64,000 nucleotides of DNA from Paramecium sonneborni (lineage: Eukaryota > Ciliophora > Oligohymenophorea > Peniculida > Parameciidae): the NCBI GenBank assembly GCA_905182985.1, contig CAJJDN010000016.1, positions 396,883-460,882 of the forward strand. The letters run 5' to 3'. The notes beneath the pieces are model-generated. The model did no database searches. It was not told the origin of the DNA and worked only from the letters and a program-made list of their open reading frames with translations. Of the stretch, positions 12,023-23,188 are shown piece by piece (positions within the stretch are counted from its first letter, which is position 1; each line of letters begins with the position of its first letter). Both the position numbers and the translations under genes were made by a program.

Positions 12023-12945
12023 TCAAATATAATTTTATGATAATAATTTATATTCCAAATCTTAAGATTACTTTTCTATAAAATAACTTAACAGATTTTG
12101 AACAGATCCTTTTAGATCTCTTTTGGGTGTTATCATAATTTTTATTCAAATAATTTTAGAACATTAGTTTTTATTATCAAGAATTATCCAAGTAAATTAA
12201 GATTCAATCTTATAAATTTACATTCTGCATATTAAAGATTAGTTAATGAAATTAAGAATACCCTCAAAAATTATAGGCTTTTTGCTTTTAATTTGACTAA
12301 CTATAAATTAGAAAGAATGCAAATAAATTTCTTTTTTATAGTGATCATTATTGAACCACCTCAAGATAACTAGAATTTACAAAATTCTACTTTTACCAGC
12401 TGCAGACATTTCATACAACAAAATATGAAATAAATTTTTATGTTCTAGAATTAACTTAATATTTAAAAATAATTATTACACAGATTGGTAAGCAAATATA
12501 TTTCTTTAACTAAATCTGATTCTTCTTTTTTTAAACTTTAATAGAACTCTTTTGATTTTTTCATAAATAAAAATAATCCAATGACCGACTTAAATAACTT
12601 AAATGTTCAGATATATATTGAATATAAGTTTTAATGTATTTTGCTAAAATTTAAAGTGAAGATTTCAAATTTATATATAAGAAGTAACTTTTTCAATGAC
12701 ATAATTTGTTAGAAACACTTAACTTTTGCAGAAGGGATAATCTTATATGTACATAATCTAATTTTAGCATGTTTAGGCAAATTTTCAAAATGAATACTTT
12801 TGATTGATTCTTTGATAACAAATGCATTTTGGTAATTTTCTACAGTTAATTTTTAAAGCTTTTTCTCTAAAAGAACTTTTATTACTTAAATTTTGTTTAA
12901 ATTTATACAAATATTACTATTAAAAATCAAAACACAAAAATTCAT
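12023..12945 (-). CDS. Uncharacterised gene, exon structure unresolved
   Basis: Four good coding stretches are visible. One begins at ATG 12945 and contains LPKHAKIRLCTYKIIPSAK. One is charged and helical (KKEESDLVKEIYLLTNLCN). One is around WFNNDHYKKEIYLHSF. The last ends at TGA 12023-12025. The first stretch faintly recalls the C2 domain of class III PI3-kinases, but no lipid-kinase catalytic motif is present. Introns joining the pieces could not be fixed with confidence. The first ATG overlaps the stop of the next gene upstream (ATGA), so both may belong to one longer gene. Confidence 0.35.
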
Positions 12946-13225
12946 TTTCTTGCTTTCTGATTAATTATTCTTGAAACAATTTCTTCAATTTGATTGCTCA
13001 TTTCCTTTTCAAATTTTAAAAATTTGAAGGATGTCGATTTATATTTATCAGAACTGATTTCTTCATTTCTTTCTAACATACCGTAATAAACTTTAATTTC
13101 ATTTTATAATTCCTTATAATTACTCTCTATTTTACATTAACTGCGTTAGTAAATAAAGCTAAACTTCTTTAACTCTCTAATTTTTATTATTATGACTATT
13201 ATTGTCTCTATTAATTGAGTGACAT
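12942..13225 (-). CDS. Small helical protein, 86 aa
   Basis: ATG at 13225 on the minus strand begins a Gln-rich N terminus (MSLNQQRQQQSQQQ). A 23-nt intron follows, then a charged helix ending in QKARK and TGA 12942-12944. The exon total is a multiple of three. Composition suggests a small coiled-coil subunit; no family is assigned. It may instead be the 5' part of the downstream unresolved gene. Confidence 0.5.
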
Positions 13226-13685
13226 TTTTATAAAATAAATAAATATTCATTTGTTTTATTAAATTTCAACGTAATTATTTATTAATATGATTGTAAAAAT
13301 TTAATATTATGTAATGGAAATACTAAAATTTAAAAGATAAAAGTAATACTAATTTCATAAAGTTACAAAGTTATTAATACTCTTCACGTAATTTATAAAT
13401 TTTCTTATGAATTACATAATCAATTTTTATTAATATATTTGTAGCTCTATTATCTTTTTTAGCTTATAATTTTGGATAAATAATAATATAAGAACATTTA
13501 AATAATTATGCTCTGAAAATTTCCATTAAAAATAAAACGAATAAATAATTAAAAATTTTTGAGAATAGAATTTTTAAAGGATTAATTAATTGAGTATTGT
13601 TAAAAGTAATATAAATAAGATATGATAGAAATTTGGAGTAGAACTTAAAAATAAAATAAGTTGAATAATTAATTTATAAATAGTT
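13226..13685. other. Intergenic, 460 bp, divergent promoter region
   Basis: AT-rich region between divergent genes. No frame of note, no RNA gene and no repeat seen. Confidence 0.5.
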
Positions 13686-14875
13686 ATGAATTAGAAATCG
13701 TAAATTCAGTTGGATTTTGATTCAGAAGACACTGAAGGATCAGATATTTCTTTTGAAAGTTCATTTGATGAATAGTTGGAATAGGAATTTGAATAGAGTA
13801 AAATTAGTTTAATATTTATAAGCTTTACAATAAAAAGGGATAGTGTAATTCAAGGATCAGATGGAAAGAATGTTATAATTGAATTAAGAAATAGGAACAA
13901 TAAAATTGGAAAAAGCAAATTTTGAGGATGAAGAAGAGTTGAAAAAACTATTTCCACCTAAATAATAGGAAAATTTGATATCTCGTAAATCTACATCAAA
14001 TATATAAATGTAATATTAGATATTAAAGAATTAGAATGTCTCCAAGATAGAAGAGTTAGAGTGAAAATAAAAACAATTCTTAATGGTATTAAGTCTCGAA
14101 AAATATACTAAACAGTTCAAAAAAAGTAGCATCTTAACCAACTTTGGAAGAATTTCAATAGAGATTAAATTTATTTAGAATAAATAATACAAAAAGTGAT
14201 ATAGTGGATTTGATAATAGAAGAATAAGATAAATTATTGAAAGATATTTAATAATAGGAAAAAAAGAATAAAGCAATAGAGAACGCAGTTCATGAATCAA
14301 TAGAGGCTAAAGTAAGAAAGGAAACTGGAGATGTAGGATATGTTTCATTTAGAAAGAAGATATAGTTTTAATTTCGTATAAGGAAAGCTGAAGAAATGGC
14401 TTAAGAGAAAGTATTAAAATAGAAAGAGAAAAAAGAAACTGATATGCACAGATCACTTTAAATATTTGATTAATTATTTTTAAATAGAAATTATGATGAA
14501 GAAGGAGAAGTTAAAAGTTTAGCTGCAGAAGAACTTTATAAAAGAGTTAAGAAATGTTCAGATGATATTGATGTTAAAAATACAATTATTCAGTTCATTA
14601 TTCAACATAGAAAGAAATAAATTGAAGAATATAAAAATAAACCAACTATATTAAAACCAACTAAATTTATATCAGAGGATAGTAGAGAATTCTCATTATT
14701 ATAACCTAATATGTAATTTAGATAGCAAATGATGCAATAATAATTAAATAAGGAAGTATTAGATAAAAGAGATGATTTAGAAGGGGAAAATATATATTTA
14801 CTGACCAAAATTAATTAAATACTAGAAGGAAATCTCATGAAATTATGGAAACATAAATTAGGATCCAAAATGTGA
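13686..14875 (+). CDS. Nuclear-type charged protein, possibly Enhancer-of-polycomb-like
   Basis: 368 aa after three introns (25, 33 and 25 nt). The N terminus is acidic (DSEDTEGSD). A central block reads GDVGYVSFRKKIQFQFRIRK followed by a long Lys/Glu helix. This resembles the 'DPYVxFRRR...TRKxR' core of Enhancer of polycomb (EPL1/EPC), a NuA4 histone-acetyltransferase subunit. The resemblance is short and by eye only. The rest is low-complexity charged sequence ending with KLWKHKLGSKM. The start at 13686 is the first ATG after a long non-coding stretch. Confidence 0.5.
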
Positions 14876-14933
14876 TATTTTTATTTTTTACAAATTTATA
14901 ATTATTTTGAAATATATAAACAAATTAATTCTA

Positions 14934-15380
14934 ATGAGTGAATACTTCATGCAATTTTAAAAAATGTAAAAAAGAATTTAACTAAGAGAAAAGGCATCTG
15001 ATGATGCTTGGTAAGTACTCTAAGGAGAAGAAAGATAAAATTTGTTAAATGGCATTAATTTTTATAATTACAGATTCTTTGCTCTTAGAACATTCCCAGT
15101 TGCTATAATAGGAATTTTATTAATGACACCAGTACTATAAAATAAGAGTAGATTCTTTATTAAAGAATTATCTTTGATTTTTGGATTCAGTTCAGGCATC
15201 ATTTATGGAGATTATTAAAATAGTGAATATTTTTGGAATAATTATGGTAAAATTGTTATGGAAAATACTAATTATAATGATTCTGGATTAACATAAGATT
15301 AAATGGAAAAAATGAAGAAACTTTATGAAAAAAGCAAAACCTACAAACCTGAAAATAAGACTGATAAAATGTACGAATGA
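14934..15380 (+). CDS. Small two-helix membrane protein, 148 aa
   Basis: Single intronless frame from ATG 14934 to TGA 15378-15380. A charged N-terminal helix of about 50 residues is followed by two hydrophobic segments: FPVAIIGILLMTPVL near residue 70 and LIFGFSSGIIYG near residue 95. The C terminus is charged (KTYKPENKTDKMYE). The layout resembles small mitochondrial inner-membrane proteins of ciliates, but no family is recognised. It lies 58 bp after the preceding gene on the same strand. Confidence 0.65.
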
Positions 15381-15551
15381 AAATTTTCATCTAAAATAAT
15401 TTATAATACAAATTTATTTAATTTATTTATCGTTTTACTTGTTTAGATTTCTATTTGATTACTAAAATTATTTGAGATAATTATCTTGTAAGTAAACAAT
15501 AATTATTAGATCTTTCTTGAAATTTTTTTCAAGTAATCTATAAATTAAGGT

Positions 15552-16142
15552 ATGGAAGACAAAACACAAAAGTTTATCACAATTTAAATAATACTATTAT
15601 AGTCATTAACTATTTATTAGAGAAAATTTTAAAGACGTAATAATTAAGTCTCCTAAACTAAGGAAAAGAATCTGAATACTTTAGTTTTACATATTATAAC
15701 AATTTTGGCACTAAGTTTAAATTAATGCTATTTGATATAGTTAACCTACCTCATAGTAAGTTATCGGCATTTCCTCCATGTTATTACATTTAATATGAAT
15801 TTAAGAAGTAGGATTAATAAATGTTGTATCTACAGATATCATGATCAATAATTTTCCTTCTAATTACTTATTTTAATTAAGATTTTGTTTCTTATTCAAA
15901 ATAATGATCAATTAAATAAAAATATTCTTTCAAAAATATAAAATATCATTTGATATTCAAATGATGGATTCAAAGGTGTATTTATCAAACCTAATATTTG
16001 CGTTATTTATAAAGAATTCCCTGTATATATCTCTAAGATTGATGTTTTAAACAATTAAAATCAGGATATAATCTAGGTGCTGCTTTTAGCCGCTTATAGA
16101 AATATAGTAAATATTTCATAAAATAAAAAAAAAAACAACTGA
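15552..16142 (+). CDS. Possible C2-domain protein, 3' part unresolved
   Basis: From ATG 15552 a 26-nt intron restores a frame reading FKLMLFDIVNLPHSKLSAFP then CYYIQYEFKK, which looks like the first strands of a C2 (Ca2+/lipid-binding) domain. Downstream a second convincing stretch (GVFIKPNICVIYKEFPVYIS) leads to TGA 16140-16142. A TGA lies between the two and I could not find an intron that removes it. A C2-type fold is inferred from the first part only. Confidence 0.4.
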
Positions 16143-16310
16143 ACATATTCATTTAATGAGTTAAGTTGATAATGAATTTAATTTCATTGTTCAAAAGATT
16201 CATCAAATATATCATAATATGTATATTATATTGACATTAAATGAAATTTTAATATATAATTATAGTTATTAAGTTAATTAAATTTATAAAAAAAAACACT
16301 TTCTTATTTA
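16143..16310. other. Convergent intergenic spacer, 168 bp
   Basis: AT-rich spacer between the stops of converging genes. Nothing recognisable. Confidence 0.4.
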
Positions 16311-17028
16311 TCAATCCATTTTGTCTAATAATCTATTAAATCCTCCTCTTCTATGCATATATTATCTGTATTTACGCTTTTGATTTGCTGCTTTAAATAC
16401 ACCTTCAACTGCACTTGCCTTTAATAATTATATATTTTACTGTGTGATCCTTTCCTTTTGAAGATCCAAAACTTGTGAATCCAAATTTTTTTAACAACTC
16501 TTAATTTACCTTTTTTAATCTATCCTCATAATCTTCTTCTTCTTCAGCTTAAATATCTTAATTGCCTATTTAATTTTATTCTTCTACCATTATATTCTGA
16601 TTCGATTCATTATTTTTTATTTATACTTAATTAATTTGAATCTCTAAATCTTATTTTTATTGCTAATCTGTTCTTTATTAATCCTGATATTCCTTTTTTT
16701 CATTAATATTCTATTCAATATTCTCCACCTATTATTATTTAATCACAATCTCTTTATTTATTGCTTAACTTTCGTTGTTGTTATTAGGATTCTTAATTTA
16801 GTCAATCTTTTTTTATTGTTATTAAACTTGAACTTATCTCTCTTCTTTTTTCTTTAATGATCTTGAATGAGATTATTTTCTTTGTTTTTTTTATTTCTTC
16901 TTTCTTTCTGAACTTGATGATGAATATGAAAAAGAAGAACTAGATGAATGTTTCCTTTTTTTATCCTTCTTATGACTCTTATCTTTTTTTTTATCCCTCT
17001 TTTTCTCTTTTTTCTTATCTTTACCCAT
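16311..17028 (-). CDS. SNRNP27: U4/U6.U5 tri-snRNP protein SNRNP27 (RY1)
   Basis: 231 aa with one 22-nt intron. It starts with a Lys-rich region (MGKDKKKEKKRDKKK) and a Ser-rich stretch, then a long Gln/charged linker. The conserved family C terminus follows: KKFGFTSFGSSKGKD, then KAANQKRKYRQYMHRRGGFN and a short tail before TGA. This C-terminal block is diagnostic of SNRNP27, a tri-snRNP component that influences 5' splice-site choice (established knowledge). The intron falls within the conserved block, and splicing it gives the expected residues. A functional spliceosome fits the many tiny introns in this window. Confidence 0.93.
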
Positions 17029-17076
17029 ATAATTATTATTTAAAATAATTAAATTTTTATTAATATTTGTAATGAC

Positions 17077-18921
17077 TCAAAACAATTTTAAGATATTCAT
17101 ATTTTCAATTGATTTGAGAAGAAATTGTTTGTTAAATTAATACTCTTCTTCGTTTGTCTTTTTATAATCAATCTTTATTTTTAAATTCATTAAATTAATA
17201 TTTAATTCTTCTTCTTCTTCTTATAAATTAAAAATTTTAAAATAATTATAATTTTTAATTTTCTCTTCATCTTGGTTTTTCCAATTGATATTTCTAAATC
17301 TAGATTCTAAAATAGAATTTCTTCTTGAGATAAGATTCAAAACCTTTTTGTATTCTATTATAATGATTTTTAAATGCTAAAAATATTTTTGATCGATTAT
17401 TTTAGCTTATTCTAAATTTATTTATGATTCCACTTTTCCTATTTATGAATAATATTTCTCCTTTTAGTAATTTTAATATTATTTTTACTACTAAACAGTA
17501 ATATAGGGTTTTTAAGAATCAAATTAAACATCTTTTGGTTAAACTTCATCATCAATAAATAATAACATCGCCATAGTTTTCAGTTAAAATTCTTAACCAT
17601 CATTTTTTTAATTTTCATTAAATAATCCTTAACCTGTAGGCAAATCTGAATAAGATCTCTGAGTTATTTTATCTTTTTAATAAAAACTATCCTCTTTAAA
17701 ATAAATTTTCTTTATTTCACTCATTAATTTTTTGATTTTCAAATCTAATGAATATAATTGATATTTTATTTAATAAATCCATGATGGATAGTAAGATCTA
17801 CATGAGGATAAGTTTTAATGTATAAAATCTGTATAACTTGTAAGATCTTTAAATAATATTTTATTAAGCTCATTATAATTCATATCTATCAATCTGTTTT
17901 CAATTTAAAAGTTTTTTTAATGACCTATCCAATTAGCTGTATATTCATTTGAGCATAAATCTATTGCTCCTAGTATATAAGCATATACTTCGAATTTCAT
18001 CTCTTATTTATTTATGTTTCTGAAGCTGTCTATTAAGATTGCTCTGATATTATTTTTTTATTAATCATCTTTTGTCAGAACTATCTAACACCAAAATCTC
18101 AGATAATATCCCAACAATGAAAAATTGTTTTATTTACTTAAATTTAAAGTATTGTGTAAATCATTATAAAAACATTCATTATCTTTATTAAGATTTAATA
18201 TTAGCTTTGAATAATTTTAATAGAATAGATTATAGAGCATGATATTTTATTTATAGGAATCTGCTTTTAGTTATTAATCAAGTATTGATTTGATACTATC
18301 GCAAACCAAGTAAACAATTTAAATGCTTCTAAATAATTTCAAAAAATTAGTATTTTAAATTTATTCCGAAACTTAAGATTAATCTATAAATAATGGAATC
18401 ATATTAAATATTATGTTTAAACAAATTGCTTTTCCAATAATTTCTTCAATTGAATTTAATTTTAAAAATTATTTCTATTTTGATTAATATTTCCATTTTG
18501 ATTAATATTTTTTCAAAGCCATTGCCATTGCCATCTGAATTTAAATTTAGGTTGATGCGAATTCTGTAATACTATCTGAAAACATTCTATACATAGGTGT
18601 ATCGAACAAGAACTTTAATTGGTTATTATTACTTATTAGGCTCTGGTCATTAGAATTAAAAAATTAAGAAAAGACTTATTCAAGATCTTCATGAAAAGTT
18701 TTAATTGAAAATTTTTTGTGGTAGACATATATTCTTTCTTATATTTTTAAAAGAGAAAAATCTGTCAAATTTTCAAATTATTTTTCTGTTTTTTAATTTT
18801 CATGAATATTTTGATTAGTGTCTGCAATTACTTCTTAATTTATAAGTGGTATTCTTAAATTAGTTTATTCTTAAATTTAATTATTTTCTTCTGCATAGCA
18901 TCGATGCCAACAATTACCCAT
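17077..18921 (-). CDS. Uncharacterised protein with N-myristoylation-type start
   Basis: About 600 aa. It begins MGNCWHRCY, a good N-myristoylation/palmitoylation signal, so membrane association is likely. The first 200 residues are mixed polar sequence. A helical middle contains EFASTQIQIQMAMAMALKKY near residue 140 and KQEMKFEVYAYILGAIDLC near residue 310. A Gln-rich, charged C terminus ends in NMNILKLF. At least one intron lies near residue 245. I recognise no domain. Its stop (17077-17079) lies 49 bp from the SNRNP27 start on the same strand. Confidence 0.6.
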
Positions 18922-19071
18922 AAATAATAAAATTATATATAATCTTAATTAAAATAAAAAATCAGAAACAACTTTGAGAATAATTATATGAAATGACAAT
19001 AATAATAGGAAATTGATTAAATAATTGAATTAAAAAGAAAATATATTTATCAATAGAATAGAATTCCAAAA

Positions 19072-19296
19072 ATGAAAATAGAATATATAAGAACAAGATT
19101 AGTTCATAGATTCTCTCAATAGTTTTAAAATAGAGTTTAATATTTCTTAAGATTCTTTTAACCTTAACATCTTCTGAACTTGTATTTTAAAGTTAAAAAG
19201 AGAAAAATTTGTCTATTTTTGATTTAAATTTGTATATTCTCAATAATTGGCATACCTTAAATGAATTTTGTGGAGAGTATAAAACAATAGTTCTGA
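19072..19296 (+). CDS. Possible small basic protein with one membrane segment, 74 aa
   Basis: Intronless frame from ATG 19072 to TGA 19294-19296. It has a basic N-terminal half (IRTRLVHRFSQQFQNRVQYF) like a mitochondrial presequence, followed by a hydrophobic stretch (ICLFLIQICIFSIIGI). It sits alone between two genes, which makes chance less likely. No homologue recognised. Confidence 0.35.
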
Positions 19297-19356
19297 GATT
19301 AATATAATTTTATAGTTATATTTCATTAGTGCATTATAAATTTTAAAAATAATTAA

Positions 19357-22281
19357 ATGACTGAGGCAAAGTCTAAACGAGATTAAATTTGGGAAGAAAA
19401 GAGAAGATAAAGAGAAGAACGATTATTAAGTATATTATAGAAATAAAAATAGGAATGGAAGGATAAATGCTAGAAAATAATGGAAATTAATTTTAACTCC
19501 CACCTACAAGATTAGATGATTAGGTTCCAGTATCTCTTCCTTCTCATTCTTAAAATTATGAGTCTTATATTCCTCCAGAACCTTATGTACCAATAGAAAT
19601 GAATAGAAATCCTGAACCACCTAGAATGTATTAAGGATCAATTCCATAGTAATTTGAATATAAAGATAACAAATCAAATGGTTAATTTTAGTAGTAATCA
19701 GCAATACAATAAAGTCCTTTAAAAAATCCTATTAAGCAATAATAAGATGAATATAGAGAATATTTGAAAAAGTAAATGGAAGAAAAAGAAACTGATAAAA
19801 AAAGAAGAAGAGAAGGAACAAATAATAATTAATATTAAATTTAATAAGGGTAATTTTAATAATAATCTGCTAATCCAGCACCTTTACCAAGTTAACCAAT
19901 TAATAGATAAAAATAAGAATATGGTGATTTTTTAAGATAATAAATGATGGAAAAAGAAGAATAAAGAAAAAGAAGAGTTTAATCAGGAAACAATTATAAT
20001 AACTAATAATTATAATAAGCGTAACAATATCAAATTTAACAGTCACCATTATAAAATTTGTAATAAATCTACTAGCCATAATAATAAGAATTAAATTAAG
20101 GTTTATAATATGGTATATAATAATCTATTATTCCTAATTAAAATCAATAGCCATAATAAATGGATTAGAATAAATTGCATAAATAAGAATATGGAGATTA
20201 TTTAAGAATGTAAATGCAATTAAAAGAGTAAGAGAAAAATGATAGAAAGAAAAATCTATAATAAAAAATGGAAACTGGAGATTCATTTCCTTTTGGTAAA
20301 GGAGGAAGTGGTGCTCCATATTAAAGAGGAGCTAATAATTAAATATCTTAAAATAATAATAATTAATAATAATAATTATATTAATAACCAAATTATCAAT
20401 AGTAATAAGCTTAATTTATTTAATAATAATAAAATTACTAATAACCAATATAATAAGTTTAATATTAACAAAGTATAGTAACTCCTTAATAATATTAATA
20501 TGAAGAACAAAATTTACCATCTGGATTTGATTAATAACCAATATTAATGGAACCTTAAGTGGATCCTCAATTGAAAGGAGGAAGAAATAGATTAATGTTG
20601 GAAAATTAAAATATTGATGATATAAAAAGAAAAGAATAATAAAAGTTGGAGATGTAAAGAGTTTTATAAGAATAAATTGAATAAAAAAAGAGAAAGAAAG
20701 AATAAGAAAAATTATAAAAAGAAATGGAAGATAAAATGGAAGAGGAGAAATTTAGAAGATAAAAGGAATAGGAAGAATTAGAAAAGAAGAGAGAAGAGGA
20801 CTAAAAGAAATAATAATAAGGAAGTATAATTAATTTAAAAATTAAATATAGAATTTGAATAAGATAATATAGATTTAAAAGAGAAAAGAAGATTGGAAAG
20901 AATTTAAGAAAGGAAAAATAGGAAAAATTAATAACAAGATGAGGATTAATAATAATAATAGTAGAACTTTTAGTTATTTGACTAATAATAATAGTAATTA
21001 CCACCACCTTCTCGTAATCTACCTCCTTCATAGCCTAAATCTGAAAATTATTTGAAAGATTTTCTTATGAATGAAAAAATGAAAGAAGGGGTTAGTCCTC
21101 ATTAAAGTATTCTTGATTTTTATAGAAATGGACCATAACCTATAAATAAAGCTGAAGTTTAATAAAATAGAGAAATAGACGATATAAAAAGATAAATGCT
21201 GTAATAATAAGAAAATTTACAATAATAAATTTAATAAGTTATGAATTAAGCTTAAATGGCAATAGAAGGTAGAAATAAAGCAGAATAAGAATTAATTGCT
21301 TTAAAAGAATAAGTGAAAAATAAATATTTATAAGAAGAAAGACATCATGATGATTTAATGATTGCATTAGTAAAAAATGATCCAAAATGGGAAAAACAAG
21401 TATTTCCACCTCATCTATTAGCATAAGCTGAAATTGGTGCATATAAAGATTTAGCAATGCCAGCATTAAATGAAAATTTTAATTTTCCTAATATTAATTA
21501 AAATAAACCACCTCCATTTGCTCCTGCTTATGAAAGTAAACGTAATATATATTATATAAATAAATTAGCTCTTGTATTAAAAGAAGAATCAAAAGAATAA
21601 AAATAATATTTTAGAGAATAATTTGGATTATAATCATTAGTTTCAGATTCAAATATGGTTCCTATTGATCATAATGCTTCTTTAGTTCCTTAAATGTAAC
21701 CATTAAATAAAAAAGTATCAGAAGTATAATTAGATAAAATCGATGAATTAAATGCTCATTTTGAAGATAGTCTTAAATTAGGTATTGGAGACACATATTA
21801 AATTAAAAATGATAATTTTAAAAAGAGACCTCCTAGTAATAATGGATAACATCCATCTTGGAATGTTCCATCTATTGATTCAGAATTTGTTAAAGAAATT
21901 GATGATCTTCTTAAATATAAACCTGCTTAATAAACTTTAAATCGTCCTCCCTCAGGACTTACAAAAAATGGATTTGAATAGAAATAATTATAATAATCTA
22001 TATCAAACAGACCTCCATCTTAAACTAATTAAAGAGCATCTTCTGCTTTTGGACGTGCTGCTTAAGGTGTATTAGGTTCTGCTGATTTAAATTATAAAGG
22101 AATTACTTTAGATTCTGAATTCCCTGATATGACTATGATTAAAAAAGTAACAAATACTGATACTTTTGATATAGCAGGAATTCATAAAAAAATGGATTAA
22201 AAAATTATGCATCTTAATGAAATTGAAGAAGATGATGATTTACAAAAATTAGATAAATTACTTTATTAATATAACTAATGA
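19357..22281 (+). CDS. Large Q-rich CSPP1-like ciliary/centrosomal protein
   Basis: 948 aa after three introns (23, 28 and 27 nt). Three spaced repeats of the type EYREYLKKQMEEKE, EYGDFLRQQMMEKE and EYGDYLRMQMQLKE occur in the first third, each followed by a basic run. They match the R/K-E repeats of CSPP1 (centrosome and spindle pole protein). A segment FPFGKGGSGAPY resembles the 'GKGGxGAP' motif of CSPP1/CCDC66-type proteins. Between them are long Gln/Asn runs encoded largely by TAA. A charged coiled coil follows near residue 430, then a Pro-rich C-terminal half. CSPP1 acts in the ciliary axoneme lumen and transition zone (family knowledge). The assignment is by repeat pattern, not full-length homology. 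Confidence 0.6.
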
Positions 22282-22400
22282 TATCATATTAATTTATATT
22301 CTAACAATAAAGGTATTACTTATACTTTCTTAATCAATAAGATGATCGTTAATTTATTAATTATCAAGTTTTAAACTATAAAAATTATTTTTTTTTAATT

Positions 22401-23159
22401 ATGAAACCAAAAAGATCAACTTCTGCTCATATCACATTAAATGCATAATTAATCAAATAAAATTCACCTCCTTCTCCTATTAAAAATAAACTCTAAGAAA
22501 TTAATGATAAAATCAACCAGATGTTTATCAAAGCTAAAAATCCAAATGAATAAATAAAACATATTGAAAGTCATTTATAATAACAGTTTCAAAGTTCAAA
22601 AATATTATCAAATATTACTAAAGAGAAATCTAAATTATTATAATAAATAACTTCAAAAGATGGCAAAATAAAAGAATAAGAATAAAAGATTAATGAGTTA
22701 AATTAACAAAATTAATATTTGAAATAATAGTTAGAATAATATCAATAAATCTCAGTCGAAATGGAATAATTAGAATAATATTGCTCTAAAATAGTTTAAG
22801 AAAATTAATAACAAAAACAATAAGTTTATTAGTTATAGACTTCCTTTAGTTTTTTATAATCTAGCAACCTTATAGCTTTAGGATAAGAAATTGATCAATA
22901 AATTTAGACTTTAAATAAATCGCTTTCTAAATGTTTTAAATTATTAGAATATTCATGTAAACAAGAATTTGATGATTTACAAGCATTAATAAAAATTAAT
23001 TCCACAAATAATTCATAACATAAATAGGAAGGGAATTTGTATACAATACTTAAGGAATCTTTGGAATAATTAAAAAGATTAATCTATGAGACTGATAAAT
23101 AATTTGATTTAAATTATAAAAAGGTGACTAGTAATGTATTTTATTCTTATAATTATTGA
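22401..23159 (+). CDS. Coiled-coil protein, 252 aa
   Basis: Intronless frame from ATG 22401 to TGA 23157-23159. The N terminus is basic, Ser/Pro-containing (MKPKRSTSAH). Residues about 60-150 are a Gln/Glu/Lys coiled coil, and helical segments continue to the C terminus. No family recognised. It may be cytoskeletal or basal-body related, but that is only inference from composition. It is convergent with the K+ channel gene (29 bp between stops). Confidence 0.65.
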
Positions 23160-23188
23160 ATTAATAAGGGAAAGTATTTTTAAAATTA

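Noticed and set aside
12023..12945. Class III PI3-kinase (Vps34)
   Set aside because: One C2-like stretch is suggestive, but there is no catalytic loop or DFG-like motif and the locus is too short.
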